From: Martinezella dioscoreae
GTDB taxonomy: Bacteria; Pseudomonadota; Alphaproteobacteria; Rhizobiales; Rhizobiaceae
Reading direction: 5' to 3'
Length of the DNA: 64,000 bases
Assembly (NCBI RefSeq): GCF_009176305.1
Contig: NZ_BLAJ01000012.1
Coordinates: 42,961 to 106,960 of the forward strand
The notes below the pieces were generated by a model. That model had not been told where the DNA came from and made no database searches. It saw nothing but the letters and a program-made list of their open reading frames with translations. Positions 1-9,368 of this stretch are shown here, one piece after another. Numbering within the stretch: position 1 is the stretch's first letter; each line of letters begins with the position of its first letter. Made by a program: the position numbers and the translations under genes.

Positions 1-31
1 TCCCAATGCATGAACAATGCGGAGTGAATGC

Positions 32-637
32 TTGTCGGACGTGACAAACGCAGACAATACCAATGAACCCCGGCTGATCGTCGAAACCGGCCTTGATCAG
101 CGCGTCGCCGCGATCATCGAGCCCGTGCTTGTGGGCATGGGCTTCCGTCTGGTGCGCGTGCGCCTCCTCAATCTGAACGGCCTGACACTGCAGATCATGA
201 CCGAGCGCAACGACGGCACCATGACCGTCGAGGACTGCGAAGAGGTCTCCATGGCCATTTCTCCGGTCCTGGATGTGGAAGATCCGATCGATAAGGCGTA
301 TCATCTCGAAGTGTCTTCGCCGGGTATCGACCGCCCGATGGTGCGAAAGTCGGATTTTCAGCGCTGGATCGGCCATATCGTCAAGTGCGAAACGTCGATC
401 CTCGTCGATAACCGCAAGCGTTTCCGCGGCAAGATCGCCGCCGTCGACGATGACGGCTTCACGATCGAACGCGACCAGGTCGCCTATGGCGAGGAGCCCA
501 AGGTGACCATTCCGTTCAGCACGCTGGCCGAGGCCAAGCTGATCCTGACGGACGATCTCATCCGCGACGCGCTGCGCGCCGATAAGCTGGCGAAAGCCGA
601 GGCAGCGAACCAGAACGAAGCGGACGACCAGGAATAA
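32..637 (+). CDS. rimP: ribosome maturation factor RimP
   Basis: Cytoplasmic factor for 30S subunit maturation, first gene of the rimP-nusA-infB cluster. About 201 residues, slightly longer than the usual 150-180. The core carries the family's conserved VSSPGIDRP motif, and an acidic low-complexity tail follows. A longer frame opens at ATG 17, but TTG at 32 is preferred: GGAG at 21-24 sits 7 bases upstream of it and would lie inside the longer frame. A GTG at 41 is a further option. Its position directly before nusA is the standard bacterial arrangement. The identification is firm; the exact start is not. Confidence 0.95.
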   Translation: MSDVTNADNTNEPRLIVETGLDQRVAAIIEPVLVGMGFRLVRVRLLNLNGLTLQIMTERNDGTMTVEDCEEVSMAISPVLDVEDPIDKAYHLEVSSPGIDRPMVRKSDFQRWIGHIVKCETSILVDNRKRFRGKIAAVDDDGFTIERDQVAYGEEPKVTIPFSTLAEAKLILTDDLIRDALRADKLAKAEAANQNEADDQE

Positions 638-700
638 CCGATCAACGAACCGCCTGACGGAACGGGAAACCTAAAGGCAGGAAGACGGAGACTAAGAACA

Positions 701-2311
701 ATGGCAGTCAGTGCGAACCGGCTAGAACTTCTGCAGATCGCAGATGCAGTGGCGCGCGAAAAGGTCATCGACCGCGAGATCGTGCTTGCCGCAATGGCGG
801 ATGCGATCCAGAAGGCCGCGCGCTCGCGTTATGGCACGGAATCGAATATCCGCGCCGATATCAATCCGAAGACGGGTGAAATCCGCCTCCAGCGTCTGCT
901 CGAAGTGGTCGAAAAGGCCGAAGACTATTCCACGCAGATCCCGCTAGAACTGGCCCGCGACCGCAACCCGGACGCAGCCCTCGGCGATTTTATTGCCGAT
1001 CCGCTGCCGCCGATGGATTTCGGCCGCATCGCCGCCCAGTCGGCCAAGCAGGTCATCGTGCAGAAGGTGCGCGAAGCCGAGCGTGACCGCCAGTTCGACG
1101 AATTCAAGGACCGTGTCGGCGAAATCGTCAACGGCACCGTCAAGCGCGTCGAATACGGCAACGTCATCGTCGACCTCGGCCGTGGCGAAGGCATCATCCG
1201 CCGCGACGAAATGATCCCGCGTGAAAACTTCCGCTATGGCGATCGCGTCCGCGCCTATGTCTACGACGTGCGCCGCGAGCAGCGCGGCCCGCAGATCTTC
1301 CTGTCGCGCACGCATCCGCAGTTCATGGTCAAGCTCTTCACCATGGAAGTGCCCGAAATCTACGACGGCATCATCCAGGTGAAGTCGGTCGCCCGCGATC
1401 CGGGTTCGCGCGCCAAGATCGCCGTCATCTCGAACGACTCGTCGATCGATCCGGTCGGCGCCTGCGTCGGTATGCGCGGTTCGCGCGTTCAGGCCGTCGT
1501 TGGCGAGCTGCAGGGCGAAAAGATCGACATCATTCCCTGGTCCAGCGAGCCGGCGAACTTCGTCGTCAACGCGCTGCAGCCGGCCGAAGTCGCCAAGGTC
1601 GTTCTCGACGAAGATGCGGAGCGCATCGAAGTCGTGGTGCCGGACGAGCAGCTTTCGCTCGCCATCGGCCGCCGCGGCCAGAATGTCCGCCTCGCCTCGC
1701 AGCTGACCGGTTGGGATATCGACATCATGACGGAAGCCGAGGAATCGGAACGCCGTCAGAAGGAATTCAACGAGCGTACGAACCTGTTCATGGACGCGCT
1801 CGACGTCGACGAGATGGTCGGCCAGGTTCTGGCCTCGGAAGGCTTTGCCGCCGTCGAGGAACTGGCTTACGTCGATCTGGACGAAATCTCCTCGATCGAC
1901 GGCTTCGACGAAGATACCGCCCAGGAAATCCAGACGCGCGCCCGCGAATATCTCGAAAAGCTCGAAGCGGAGATGGACGAGAAGCGCAAGGCGCTCGGCG
2001 TTTCCGACGAGCTTCGCCAGATCAACGGCATGACTGCACAGATGATGGTCGCCCTCGGCGAAGACGGCATCAAGACGATCGAGGACTTCGCCGGCTGCGC
2101 CGCCGACGATCTCGTCGGCTGGAGCGAACGCAAGAACGGCGAAACGAAGAAGTTCGAAGGCCTGTTCTCCAAGCTCGAAGTCTCGCGCGTCGAAGCCGAA
2201 CAGATGGTCGTGCAGGCCCGCCTGCTGGCCGGCTGGATCACCGAAGCCGATCTCGCCGCCGAAGCCGAAGAGGTATCGGAAGGTGAAGGCGAGGCCGAGC
2301 AGGAAGCATGA
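701..2311 (+). CDS. nusA: transcription termination/antitermination factor NusA
   Basis: RNA polymerase-associated elongation factor controlling pausing, termination and antitermination. 536 residues in the usual order: N-terminal polymerase-binding domain, S1 domain (around residues 135-200, with the run NGTVKRVEYGNVIVDLGRGE), two KH domains (including GMRGSRVQAVVGEL and AIGRRGQNVRLASQL), then two helix-hairpin-helix-like acidic C-terminal repeats. The acidic end EGEGEAEQEA is common in alphaproteobacterial NusA. Start ATG 701 follows a 63-base gap after rimP. The stop overlaps the next start by 4 bases (ATGA), implying translational coupling. Confidence 0.98.
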   Translation: MAVSANRLELLQIADAVAREKVIDREIVLAAMADAIQKAARSRYGTESNIRADINPKTGEIRLQRLLEVVEKAEDYSTQIPLELARDRNPDAALGDFIADPLPPMDFGRIAAQSAKQVIVQKVREAERDRQFDEFKDRVGEIVNGTVKRVEYGNVIVDLGRGEGIIRRDEMIPRENFRYGDRVRAYVYDVRREQRGPQIFLSRTHPQFMVKLFTMEVPEIYDGIIQVKSVARDPGSRAKIAVISNDSSIDPVGACVGMRGSRVQAVVGELQGEKIDIIPWSSEPANFVVNALQPAEVAKVVLDEDAERIEVVVPDEQLSLAIGRRGQNVRLASQLTGWDIDIMTEAEESERRQKEFNERTNLFMDALDVDEMVGQVLASEGFAAVEELAYVDLDEISSIDGFDEDTAQEIQTRAREYLEKLEAEMDEKRKALGVSDELRQINGMTAQMMVALGEDGIKTIEDFAGCAADDLVGWSERKNGETKKFEGLFSKLEVSRVEAEQMVVQARLLAGWITEADLAAEAEEVSEGEGEAEQEA

Positions 2312-3000
2312 TGAGCGCAGAGGGGCCGAAGGCCGCGCCCGAAGACGACGATCTTTCGGGTGACGGCGCAAATGGCCGTATGTGCATCGTAACACGCGAA
2401 AGCGGATCGCCGGATGAGCTGATCCGCTTCGTCGCCGCTCCGGACGGAACAGTCGTTCCGGATCTGAAGCGGCAGCTGCCGGGACGCGGATGCTGGGTCA
2501 AGATCGACCGGGCGCTCGTGGACAAGGCAGTGGCAAAGAAGTTGTTCTCCCGCGCTCTGAAGGCGGAGGTGACCGCGCCGAGCGATCTCGGCGCCACCGT
2601 CGACCGCCTTCTAGCGGCGCAACTGGCCGGGATGATGAACATGGCACGCAAGGCGGGCCAGTTCGTATCCGGCTCGTCGAAGGTGGATGGCGCCGTTCGC
2701 AACGGGTCGGCACTTGCCGTGTTCCATGCGATGAACGCCGCCGCCGATGGCGTGCGCAAGATCGATCAGGCAAGGAAGGCCTGGCATCTCGGCATGGAGA
2801 CCGAAGCGGAAATACCGTCCTTCCGTGTCTTTACGGAGGCGGAAATGGACGAACTGATGGGCCAGAATGCTTTTATCCATGCCGCAGCGCTTGCAGGGCA
2901 GGCGGGTGAGGGTGTAGTGAAGCGCGCAAACCTGCTCGAACGGTACCGCAACGGCGGTCAGTCCCGGGCAACGGGCGGCGCTGGCCGGCGAAAACAATGA
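2308..3000 (+). CDS. YlxR-L7Ae fusion RNA-binding protein (DUF448)
   Basis: 230-residue RNA-binding protein between nusA and infB, the place where Firmicutes carry two separate small genes, ylxR and ylxQ. Residues about 20-100 match the YlxR (DUF448) fold, with CIVTRESGSPDELIRFV and the PGRGCWV motif. Residues about 110-200 resemble an L7Ae/YlxQ domain (MNMARKAGQFVSG, then a conserved hydrophobic core). So the two genes appear fused, as is usual in Alphaproteobacteria. Role inferred: RNA binding linked to the transcription-translation machinery. Start overlaps the nusA stop; a second ATG lies immediately after at 2311. Confidence 0.9.
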   Translation: MMSAEGPKAAPEDDDLSGDGANGRMCIVTRESGSPDELIRFVAAPDGTVVPDLKRQLPGRGCWVKIDRALVDKAVAKKLFSRALKAEVTAPSDLGATVDRLLAAQLAGMMNMARKAGQFVSGSSKVDGAVRNGSALAVFHAMNAAADGVRKIDQARKAWHLGMETEAEIPSFRVFTEAEMDELMGQNAFIHAAALAGQAGEGVVKRANLLERYRNGGQSRATGGAGRRKQ

Positions 3001-3101
3001 CGCGGTCACCGGCCTTTGCCGGACGCCTCATTAAGGTACATGCATTGAACGACAGGGTCTGACGGACGTTTCCGTGCCCTGTCCGAAGGAACAGGAACGG
3101 A

Positions 3102-5849
3102 ATGACCGACAATCAAGACGACAAGACGCTGAGTGTTTCGGGTAAGAAGACCCTCACCTTGAAGCCTTCAGGCGTAAACCAGGGCACCGTGCGCCAGGAC
3201 ATGGGCCGCGGTCGCACCAAGGCGGTCGTGGTTGAGACCCGTAAGCGCCGCCCGCTACGTCCTGAAGACGAAAAGCCAATCACGCCGGTAACGACATCGG
3301 CGCCCTCGGTGACGCGCGTCGCCGAACCGACGCCGCAGCCGCCGCGCCCGCCGCAGCCGGCTCCGCGCATTCATCAGCCTGGCGGCCAGCAGCAGCGGCC
3401 GGCACAATCCAACCAGGGCTATCAGCAGCGCCCGCAGCAGGAGCGCTCGTCGCGTCCGGTGGTTCTGAACCATCTGTCGGCCGACGAGATGGATGCTCGC
3501 CGCCGCGCGCTGGCTGACGCACAGGCCCGCGATGCGGCAGACGCCGTTCGTCGCGCCGAGGAAGAAGCTCGCCGCCGCCAGGAAGAAGAAGCACGCCGCG
3601 TCGCCGAACAGGCCGAAGCTGCCCGTCGCGCTGCAGAAGAGGCCGCTCGCGCCGCAGAAGCAGCCAAGGTCGCCGAACAGGCCCCGGCCGCTCCAGTCGA
3701 GGCGAAGGTTGACGCTCCGAAGCCGGCTACGCAGCCTGCTCCGGCGCCGGCCGTTGTACGCCGTCCGGATGCTTCCGCCCCCCAGTCCGCCCGCCCCGGC
3801 GCAGCCGCCGCGGAAGCGCCGGCCAATCGCCGTCGCCCGGGCAACGAGGATGAGGAAGGCCGTGGCCCGTCCCGTGGTGCTCCGGTCCGTGGCAAGATCA
3901 CCCGGCCTGAGCCGGCAAAGCCGGTCACCACGCGTCCGAAGACCGACGAAGAACGCCGCCGCGGCAAGCTGACGGTCACGACCGCCGATGTCGACGAAGA
4001 CGGCAACGCACGCGGCCGCTCGCTTTCGGCCATGCGCCGCCGCCAGGAAAAGTTCCGCCGCAGCCAGATGCAGGAAACACGCGAAAAGATCTCGCGTGAA
4101 GTCGTGCTGCCCGAGACCATTACCATTCAGGAACTGTCGCAGCGCATGTCCGAACGCGCCGTCGACGTCATCAAGTATCTGATGAAGGAAGGTCAGATGA
4201 TGAAGCCGGGCGACGTCATCGACGCCGATCTGGCAGAACTCATCGCCGGCGAATTCGGCCACACGGTCAAGCGCGTTTCGGAATCCGACGTTGAACAGGG
4301 CATCTTCAATGTTGCCGACGAGGAAGGCGAACTGGTTTCGCGTCCGCCCGTCGTCACCATCATGGGCCACGTCGACCACGGCAAGACCTCGCTGCTCGAC
4401 GCCATCCGCCATGCGAACGTGGTCGCCGGCGAAGCCGGTGGCATCACCCAGCATATCGGCGCCTATCAGGTCGAGCAGAACGGTCAGAAGATCACCTTCA
4501 TCGACACGCCCGGCCACGCCGCCTTTACGGCGATGCGCGCGCGCGGCGCCCAGGCGACCGATATCGCGATCCTCGTGGTGGCGGCTGACGACAGCGTGAT
4601 GCCGCAGACGATCGAATCGATCAACCACGCCAAGGCGGCCGGTGTTCCGATCATCGTGGCGATCAACAAGATCGATAAGCACGAAGCCAATCCGCAGAAG
4701 GTCCGCACGGAACTGCTGCAGCATGAAGTCTTCGTCGAATCGATGGGTGGTGAAGTGCTCGACGTGGAAGTCTCCGCGAAGAACCGCACCAACCTCGACA
4801 AGCTGCTCGAAGCCATCTTGCTGCAGGCGGAAATCCTTGATCTCAAGGCCAATCCGAACCGCACGGCCGAAGGCACGGTCATCGAAGCCCAGCTCGACCG
4901 TGGCCGCGGCTCCGTCGCCACCGTGCTCGTGCAAAAGGGTACGCTGCGTCCGGGCCAGATCGTCGTCGCCGGCGATCAGTGGGGCCGTGTTCGCGCGCTC
5001 GTCAACGACAAGGGCGAGCATGTGAAGGAAGCAGGGCCGGCCATGCCGGTCGAACTGCTCGGCCTTTCCGGTGCACCGCAGGCCGGTGACAAGTTCGCCG
5101 TCGTCGAAAGCGAAAGCCGCGCCCGCGAAATCTCGGAATACCGCCAGCGCCTCACCCGCGACAAGGCAGCCGCTCGCCAGTCCGGTCAGCGCGGCTCGCT
5201 GGAGCAGATGATGTCGCAGCTGCAGACCTCGGGCATCAAGGAATTCCCGCTGGTAATCAAGGGCGACGTGCAGGGCTCGATCGAGGCCATTGCCGGCGCG
5301 CTGGAAAAGCTCGGCACCGACGAAGTGCGCGCGCGCATCGTCCATTCGGGCGTCGGCGGCGTGACCGAATCCGATATCTCGCTCGCCGGTGCATCCGACG
5401 CAGCGATCATCGGCTTCAACGTCCGTGCCAATGCTCAGGCCCGCACGCTGGCGGAGCGCGAAGGCATCGAGATCCGCTACTACAACATCATCTACGATCT
5501 GGTGGATGACGTGAAGGCAGCGATGTCGGGCCTGCTCTCTCCGGAGCGCCGCGAAACCTTCCTCGGCAATGCCGAGATCCTCGAGGTGTTCAACATCACG
5601 AAGGTCGGCAAGGTCGCGGGTTGCCGCGTCACCGAAGGCAAGGTCGAGCGTGGTGTCGGCGTTCGCCTGGTTCGCGACAACGTCGTCATCCACGAAGGCA
5701 AGCTCAAGACGCTCAAGCGCTTCAAGGACGAAGTCTCCGAAGTCAACATGGGCCAGGAATGCGGTATGGCCTTCGAAAACTACGAAGACATCCGCGTCGG
5801 CGATACGATCGAATGCTTCCGCGTCGAGCACATCACCCGTACGCTGTAA
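3102..5849 (+). CDS. infB: translation initiation factor IF-2
   Basis: GTPase that brings initiator tRNA to the 30S subunit. 915 residues. The N-terminal third (about 60-320) is a long Pro/Ala/Arg- and Glu/Ala-rich linker, including a charged helix with AEEEARRRQEEEARR-type repeats, typical of proteobacterial IF-2. The GTPase domain starts near residue 420, with GHVDHGKTSLLDAI (G1), DTPGHAAF (G3) and NKID (G4). The C-terminal beta-barrel domains follow and end in VEHITRTL. Separated from the YlxR gene by 101 bases. A strong terminator follows the stop, so this is probably the end of the rimP-infB transcription unit. Confidence 0.98.
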   Translation: MTDNQDDKTLSVSGKKTLTLKPSGVNQGTVRQDMGRGRTKAVVVETRKRRPLRPEDEKPITPVTTSAPSVTRVAEPTPQPPRPPQPAPRIHQPGGQQQRPAQSNQGYQQRPQQERSSRPVVLNHLSADEMDARRRALADAQARDAADAVRRAEEEARRRQEEEARRVAEQAEAARRAAEEAARAAEAAKVAEQAPAAPVEAKVDAPKPATQPAPAPAVVRRPDASAPQSARPGAAAAEAPANRRRPGNEDEEGRGPSRGAPVRGKITRPEPAKPVTTRPKTDEERRRGKLTVTTADVDEDGNARGRSLSAMRRRQEKFRRSQMQETREKISREVVLPETITIQELSQRMSERAVDVIKYLMKEGQMMKPGDVIDADLAELIAGEFGHTVKRVSESDVEQGIFNVADEEGELVSRPPVVTIMGHVDHGKTSLLDAIRHANVVAGEAGGITQHIGAYQVEQNGQKITFIDTPGHAAFTAMRARGAQATDIAILVVAADDSVMPQTIESINHAKAAGVPIIVAINKIDKHEANPQKVRTELLQHEVFVESMGGEVLDVEVSAKNRTNLDKLLEAILLQAEILDLKANPNRTAEGTVIEAQLDRGRGSVATVLVQKGTLRPGQIVVAGDQWGRVRALVNDKGEHVKEAGPAMPVELLGLSGAPQAGDKFAVVESESRAREISEYRQRLTRDKAAARQSGQRGSLEQMMSQLQTSGIKEFPLVIKGDVQGSIEAIAGALEKLGTDEVRARIVHSGVGGVTESDISLAGASDAAIIGFNVRANAQARTLAEREGIEIRYYNIIYDLVDDVKAAMSGLLSPERRETFLGNAEILEVFNITKVGKVAGCRVTEGKVERGVGVRLVRDNVVIHEGKLKTLKRFKDEVSEVNMGQECGMAFENYEDIRVGDTIECFRVEHITRTL

Positions 5850-5875
5850 GCAATCCTTCGATTTGCTAGATATCA

Positions 5876-5905
5876 AAACCGCCGGCCGAAACCGGCGGTT
5901 TTTTT
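5876..5905 (+). terminator. rho-independent terminator after infB
   Basis: Perfect 10-bp stem (5876-5885 with 5892-5901), 6-base loop CCGAAA, then a T-run to 5905. It lies 27 bases after the infB stop. Confidence 0.93.
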
Positions 5906-5928
5906 AAATGCCGCTAAATGGGTACGCC

Positions 5929-6542
5929 ATGGAGATCACGACAGAGCTTGCAGGCGATCAATCCCTCACCGTCTCCTTCGTTCGCCAGCCGGCGGAACAT
6001 GTCGCCGTGATGCGCCAGGCAGGACAGCGTTTTGCCCTTCGCCGTCCAAGGAATGCACAGAGCGAGACGGCCTGGTTCTTCGTGTCGGCGATCGCGGTCG
6101 GCGTAGCGCTTCCCGTCTTTTTCCATCTTCTTCGGGAATATGTATTCATTCCCGTGTTCGGGCTGTCGCGATCGATCGGCCTGGGTGAGATGGCGATCAT
6201 TTGGCTCGTACCGACACTGATCTGCTACGCACTGATCTTGCTCTATTTTAGGTGGCCACACGCCGACGCCTAAGGGTGATGCAATCGCGCCTGCGCCCTG
6301 ATGTCACCGTCACTGTCACGATCACGCCCGAACGTGCCGCCTGGAATTCGGCGCAGACATCGATTTGGCTTGGCTGGAGCGAGATCTTGAATATCAGCCG
6401 CCGCCGCGGACGGATTGAATTCGATACCGAAACCTTTGTCACCTACATCCCGGCATCCGCCTTTGCCGATCAGGACGCTCAGGATGCCGCTTTCGAAAGG
6501 ATTCTCGGCTTCTGGCAGGCCGCAAACCCTCTCCAGCCTTGA
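5929..6542 (+). pseudogene. YcxB-like membrane protein gene, apparently frameshifted
   Basis: Two overlapping frames look like one gene. The first (to stop at 6273) gives a cytoplasmic N-terminus and two membrane helices (AWFFVSAIAVGVALPVFF and a second ending in ICYALILLYF). The second (from GTG 6252 to 6542) gives the typical C-terminal domain of YcxB-like proteins (FDTETFVTYIPASAF). The frames differ by one base. Adding one G to the GG at 6254-6255 would read through as LLYFRWATRRRLRVMQSR and give one protein of about 205 residues. Function of the family is unknown. The alternative is two coupled genes, but a TAG sits directly before the GTG and no ribosome-binding site is evident. An upstream ATG at 5908 is possible but abuts the terminator. 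Confidence 0.7.
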
Positions 6543-6610
6543 CCTTTGCGCCGGATCGAGTCATTTGACCCGCTTTATCGCGTCCAAAGGACGCTGCTAA
6601 CGGAACAACC

Positions 6611-7018
6611 ATGACCAGACCAACTTCTTCCGCGCCTTCGCAGCGCATGCTTCGCGTCGGCGAGCAGGTGCGCTCAGCGATCACGCAGGTTCTGCAGCGC
6701 GGCGAAGTGCGCGACGACCTGATCGAGCGCACCGTGATCTCCATTTCCGAAGTGCGCATGTCGCCCGATCTGAAGATCGCGACCGCCTTCGTGACGCCGC
6801 TTGGCGTTACCGACCACGGCGCCGTCATCGAAGCGCTGAACCGCCATGCGAAATACATCCGCGGCCGTCTCGGCCCGCAGCTTCGCCAGATGAAGTACAT
6901 GCCGGAAGTTCGCTTCCGCGACGATACGAGCTTCGACAATTACAAGAAGATCGACGCGCTTCTGCGCTCGCCCGAGGTCAGCCGTGATCTCGACGACGAT
7001 AACGACCAAGATCAATAA
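6611..7018 (+). CDS. rbfA: 30S ribosome-binding factor RbfA
   Basis: Small KH-fold protein needed for 16S rRNA 5'-end processing and cold adaptation. 135 residues, the usual length. Recognisable family features are the N-terminal RVGEQVRSAI helix, the LKIATAFVTPLG strand and LRQMKYMPEVRFRDDTSF near the end. An acidic tail (DLDDDNDQDQ) is typical of rhizobia. It lies 12 bases before truB, the conserved order, so the two are probably cotranscribed. Confidence 0.97.
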   Translation: MTRPTSSAPSQRMLRVGEQVRSAITQVLQRGEVRDDLIERTVISISEVRMSPDLKIATAFVTPLGVTDHGAVIEALNRHAKYIRGRLGPQLRQMKYMPEVRFRDDTSFDNYKKIDALLRSPEVSRDLDDDNDQDQ

Positions 7019-7030
7019 CAGAGACAGAGA

Positions 7031-7963
7031 ATGTCCAAGCCACGCAAACCCAAGGGCCGTCCGATTTCGGGTTGGCTCATCCTCGACAAGCCGGTGGATT
7101 TCGGCTCGACCGAAGCCGTTTCCAAGATCAAGTGGCTGTTCAAGGCCCAGAAGGCGGGCCATGCCGGCACGCTCGATCCGCTCGCCTCCGGCATGCTGCC
7201 GATCGCACTTGGCGACGCCACCAAGACGGTTCCCTACGTCATGGACGGCCGCAAGATTTATGAGTTCACCGTGACCTGGGGCGAAGAACGCGCGTCCGAC
7301 GACCTTGAAGGCGAAGTGACCGCCACCTCCGACAAGCGTCCGAGCGAAGAAGATATTCGCGCGCTTCTGCCGAAATATACCGGCGTCATTCAGCAAGTCC
7401 CGCCGCAGTTCTCCGCCATCAAGATATCAGGCGAACGCGCCTATGACCTTGCTCGCGAAGGCGAGACGGTCGAGATCCCCTCACGCGAAGTCGAGATTTT
7501 CCGCCTGACGCTGCTCGCTTGCCCGGACGCCAATACAGCGCATTTCGAGGTCGAGTGCGGCAAGGGCACCTATGTGCGCGCGCTTGCCCGCGATTTCGGC
7601 CGTGATCTCGGCTGCTACGGCCATATTTCCGGCCTGCGCCGCAGCTTCGTCGCTCCCTTCGCCGAAGAGACGATGGTGCCGCTTGCCGATCTCGTGGCGC
7701 TGGAAGAGATCGAAGATACGGACGAGCGGCTTGCAGCCCTCGATGCGCTGCTGATCGACACGGCCGAGGCGCTGTCTTCGCTGCCGCATCTCGTCATCAG
7801 CGACGACCAGGCACACCGCCTGAAGATGGGCAACCCGATCCTGGTGCGCGGCCGCGATGCGCCGGTTGCCGAAACCGAGGCCTATGCCACGGCACGCGGC
7901 AAGCTGATTGCGATCGGCGAGATCGGCCAGGGCGAGTTCCGTCCGAAGCGCGTGTTCGGCTGA
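7031..7963 (+). CDS. truB: tRNA pseudouridine(55) synthase TruB
   Basis: Makes pseudouridine at position 55 in the T-loop of tRNAs. 310 residues. The catalytic motif GHAGTLDPLASGML places the nucleophile at Asp49. GWLILDKP at the N-terminus and KIYEFTVTWG are family motifs, and the C-terminal PUA-like region (about 240-310) is present. AGAGAAT just upstream may act as the ribosome-binding site. Follows rbfA by 12 bases. In many alphaproteobacteria rpsO follows directly; here an alpha/beta hydrolase gene is interposed. Confidence 0.98.
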   Translation: MSKPRKPKGRPISGWLILDKPVDFGSTEAVSKIKWLFKAQKAGHAGTLDPLASGMLPIALGDATKTVPYVMDGRKIYEFTVTWGEERASDDLEGEVTATSDKRPSEEDIRALLPKYTGVIQQVPPQFSAIKISGERAYDLAREGETVEIPSREVEIFRLTLLACPDANTAHFEVECGKGTYVRALARDFGRDLGCYGHISGLRRSFVAPFAEETMVPLADLVALEEIEDTDERLAALDALLIDTAEALSSLPHLVISDDQAHRLKMGNPILVRGRDAPVAETEAYATARGKLIAIGEIGQGEFRPKRVFG

Positions 7964-8055
7964 CCTCAATCAACCGCAAATAGCGGCTATTGCGGGCGAT
8001 GGCTATACGATATGTTCCCCGACGGGCCATCATGGCCCATCCAAAGGGGGCAAAC

Positions 8056-8907
8056 ATGCGCAGCGTTGCATTCGGAATAGTTGCATTCCTTTCCCTGTTC
8101 CTGACGGTGACGAACGCCCAATCCGCCGAACGGTGGGCCGGGCTGCCGCCGTTCCCGCCAATGCCGCAGCCGAAGGCGAGCGGCATAGCCGATGTCAATG
8201 ACATCAAGATGTATTATGCCGAATATGGCGAAGGTGACCCGATCCTCTTCATTCATGGCGGTCTCGGGAATGCCGATGTTTGGGGCGCTCAGGTTGCCGA
8301 TTTTGCGAGAGATCATCTCGTCATCGTCGCCGACAGCCGCGGGCATGGCCGCTCGACGCGCAGCCAGCAGCCTTTCGGCTACGATCTGATGACCTCGGAT
8401 TACGCCGCGTTGCTCGACTATCTGAAGGTCGGCAAGGTGACGCTGGTTGGATGGTCCGATGGCGGCATCATCGGCATCGACATGGCGATGAAACATCCCG
8501 AAAAGCTGACGCGCGTGGTCGCCCAGGCCGCCAATGTCACCATCGACGGCGTGAAACCCGATGTAATGAGCAACAAGACTTTCAACGACTACATCAACGT
8601 CGCTGGCGACTATTACCGGAAGCTGTCGCCGACCCCGAACGAATATGAGGCATTCGTCAAACAGATCTCGAAGATGTGGGAGACGCAGCCGGCATGGACC
8701 GCAGCCGACCTCGGCAAGATCACGGTGCCAGTGACACTTGCTATCGGCGACCATGACGAAGCGGTGAAGCTGGACCATACCGAGATGATGGCGAAGGAAA
8801 TCCCGGGCGCCAAGCTCGTCATCCTGAAGGATGCCAGCCATTTCGCCATGCTGCAGGATCCGGAAGGCTACAATGCCATGATCCGGGATGCCATGGCGGG
8901 GCGCTGA
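8056..8907 (+). CDS. exported alpha/beta hydrolase
   Basis: 283-residue hydrolase of the alpha/beta fold with a signal peptide (MRSVAFGIVAFLSLFLTV, cleavage likely near AQSA), so probably periplasmic. Oxyanion loop HGG is in LFIHGGLGN; nucleophile Ser in GWSDGG; acid Asp in GDHDEAV; His in DASHFAM. The full catalytic triad is therefore visible. Longer frames open at 7990 and 8032, but 8056 is chosen because a purine-rich GGGGG lies 5 bases upstream and it starts exactly at the signal peptide. Substrate cannot be told. It interrupts the usual truB-rpsO neighbourhood, so it is probably a later insertion with its own promoter. Confidence 0.85.
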   Translation: MRSVAFGIVAFLSLFLTVTNAQSAERWAGLPPFPPMPQPKASGIADVNDIKMYYAEYGEGDPILFIHGGLGNADVWGAQVADFARDHLVIVADSRGHGRSTRSQQPFGYDLMTSDYAALLDYLKVGKVTLVGWSDGGIIGIDMAMKHPEKLTRVVAQAANVTIDGVKPDVMSNKTFNDYINVAGDYYRKLSPTPNEYEAFVKQISKMWETQPAWTAADLGKITVPVTLAIGDHDEAVKLDHTEMMAKEIPGAKLVILKDASHFAMLQDPEGYNAMIRDAMAGR

Positions 8908-9060
8908 AAGGCGCCCCGGGGAGAACCCTCTTTCCATTGGCGCTCATTTGGTTTATAGGCAGCGCCAGCATCAGGCATGCCTGATTGCATTCGCGGCCAA
9001 TGCTGGACGACATCCCGGCGTTTGGCGACTTCAATCTCCTCTCATAGAAAGGACCATCCG

Positions 9061-9330
9061 ATGTCGATCACTGCTGAGCGCAAGGCTGCGCTGATCAAGG
9101 AATACGCTACCGCCGAAGGCGACACCGGTTCTCCGGAAGTCCAGGTTGCGATCCTGACCGAGCGCATCAACAACCTCACGGAACACTTCAAGGACCACAA
9201 GAAGGACAACCACTCCCGTCGTGGCCTTCTGACGATGGTTTCCAGCCGACGCTCGCTTCTTGACTACCTCAAGAAGAAGGACGAAGGCCGTTATACCAAG
9301 CTGATCAACAGCCTCGGTATCCGCCGCTAA
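9061..9330 (+). CDS. rpsO: 30S ribosomal protein S15
   Basis: 89-residue S15, the normal length, with the family signatures TGSPEVQVAILTERI, HFKDHKKDNHSRRGL and a C-terminal YTKLINSLGIRR. It binds 16S rRNA in the central domain. AAAGGA lies 7 bases before the ATG. Placed before pnp as in most proteobacteria. A frame that starts upstream at 8977 is not needed. Confidence 0.99.
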   Translation: MSITAERKAALIKEYATAEGDTGSPEVQVAILTERINNLTEHFKDHKKDNHSRRGLLTMVSSRRSLLDYLKKKDEGRYTKLINSLGIRR

Positions 9331-9338
9331 CGGAATTT

Positions 9339-9368
9339 CCGGCGGGCGTTCACCTGGACGCCCGCCGG
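9339..9368 (+). other. hairpin in the rpsO-pnp intergenic region
   Basis: Perfect 11-bp GC-rich stem (9339-9349 with 9358-9368), 8-base loop, no T-run. In enterobacteria the rpsO-pnp spacer carries RNase III/RNase E processing hairpins that control pnp. A similar processing or attenuation role is inferred here. The 325-base spacer otherwise shows no gene. Confidence 0.6.

Noticed and set aside
944..2395. 483-residue open frame on the minus strand across nusA
   Set aside because: It is the mirror of a strongly biased high-GC gene; the composition (many His, Asp, Val, Phe) and the lack of a ribosome-binding site mark it as a shadow of nusA.
3255..5876. 873-residue open frame on the minus strand across infB
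   Set aside because: Same reason; infB on the plus strand has all IF-2 motifs.
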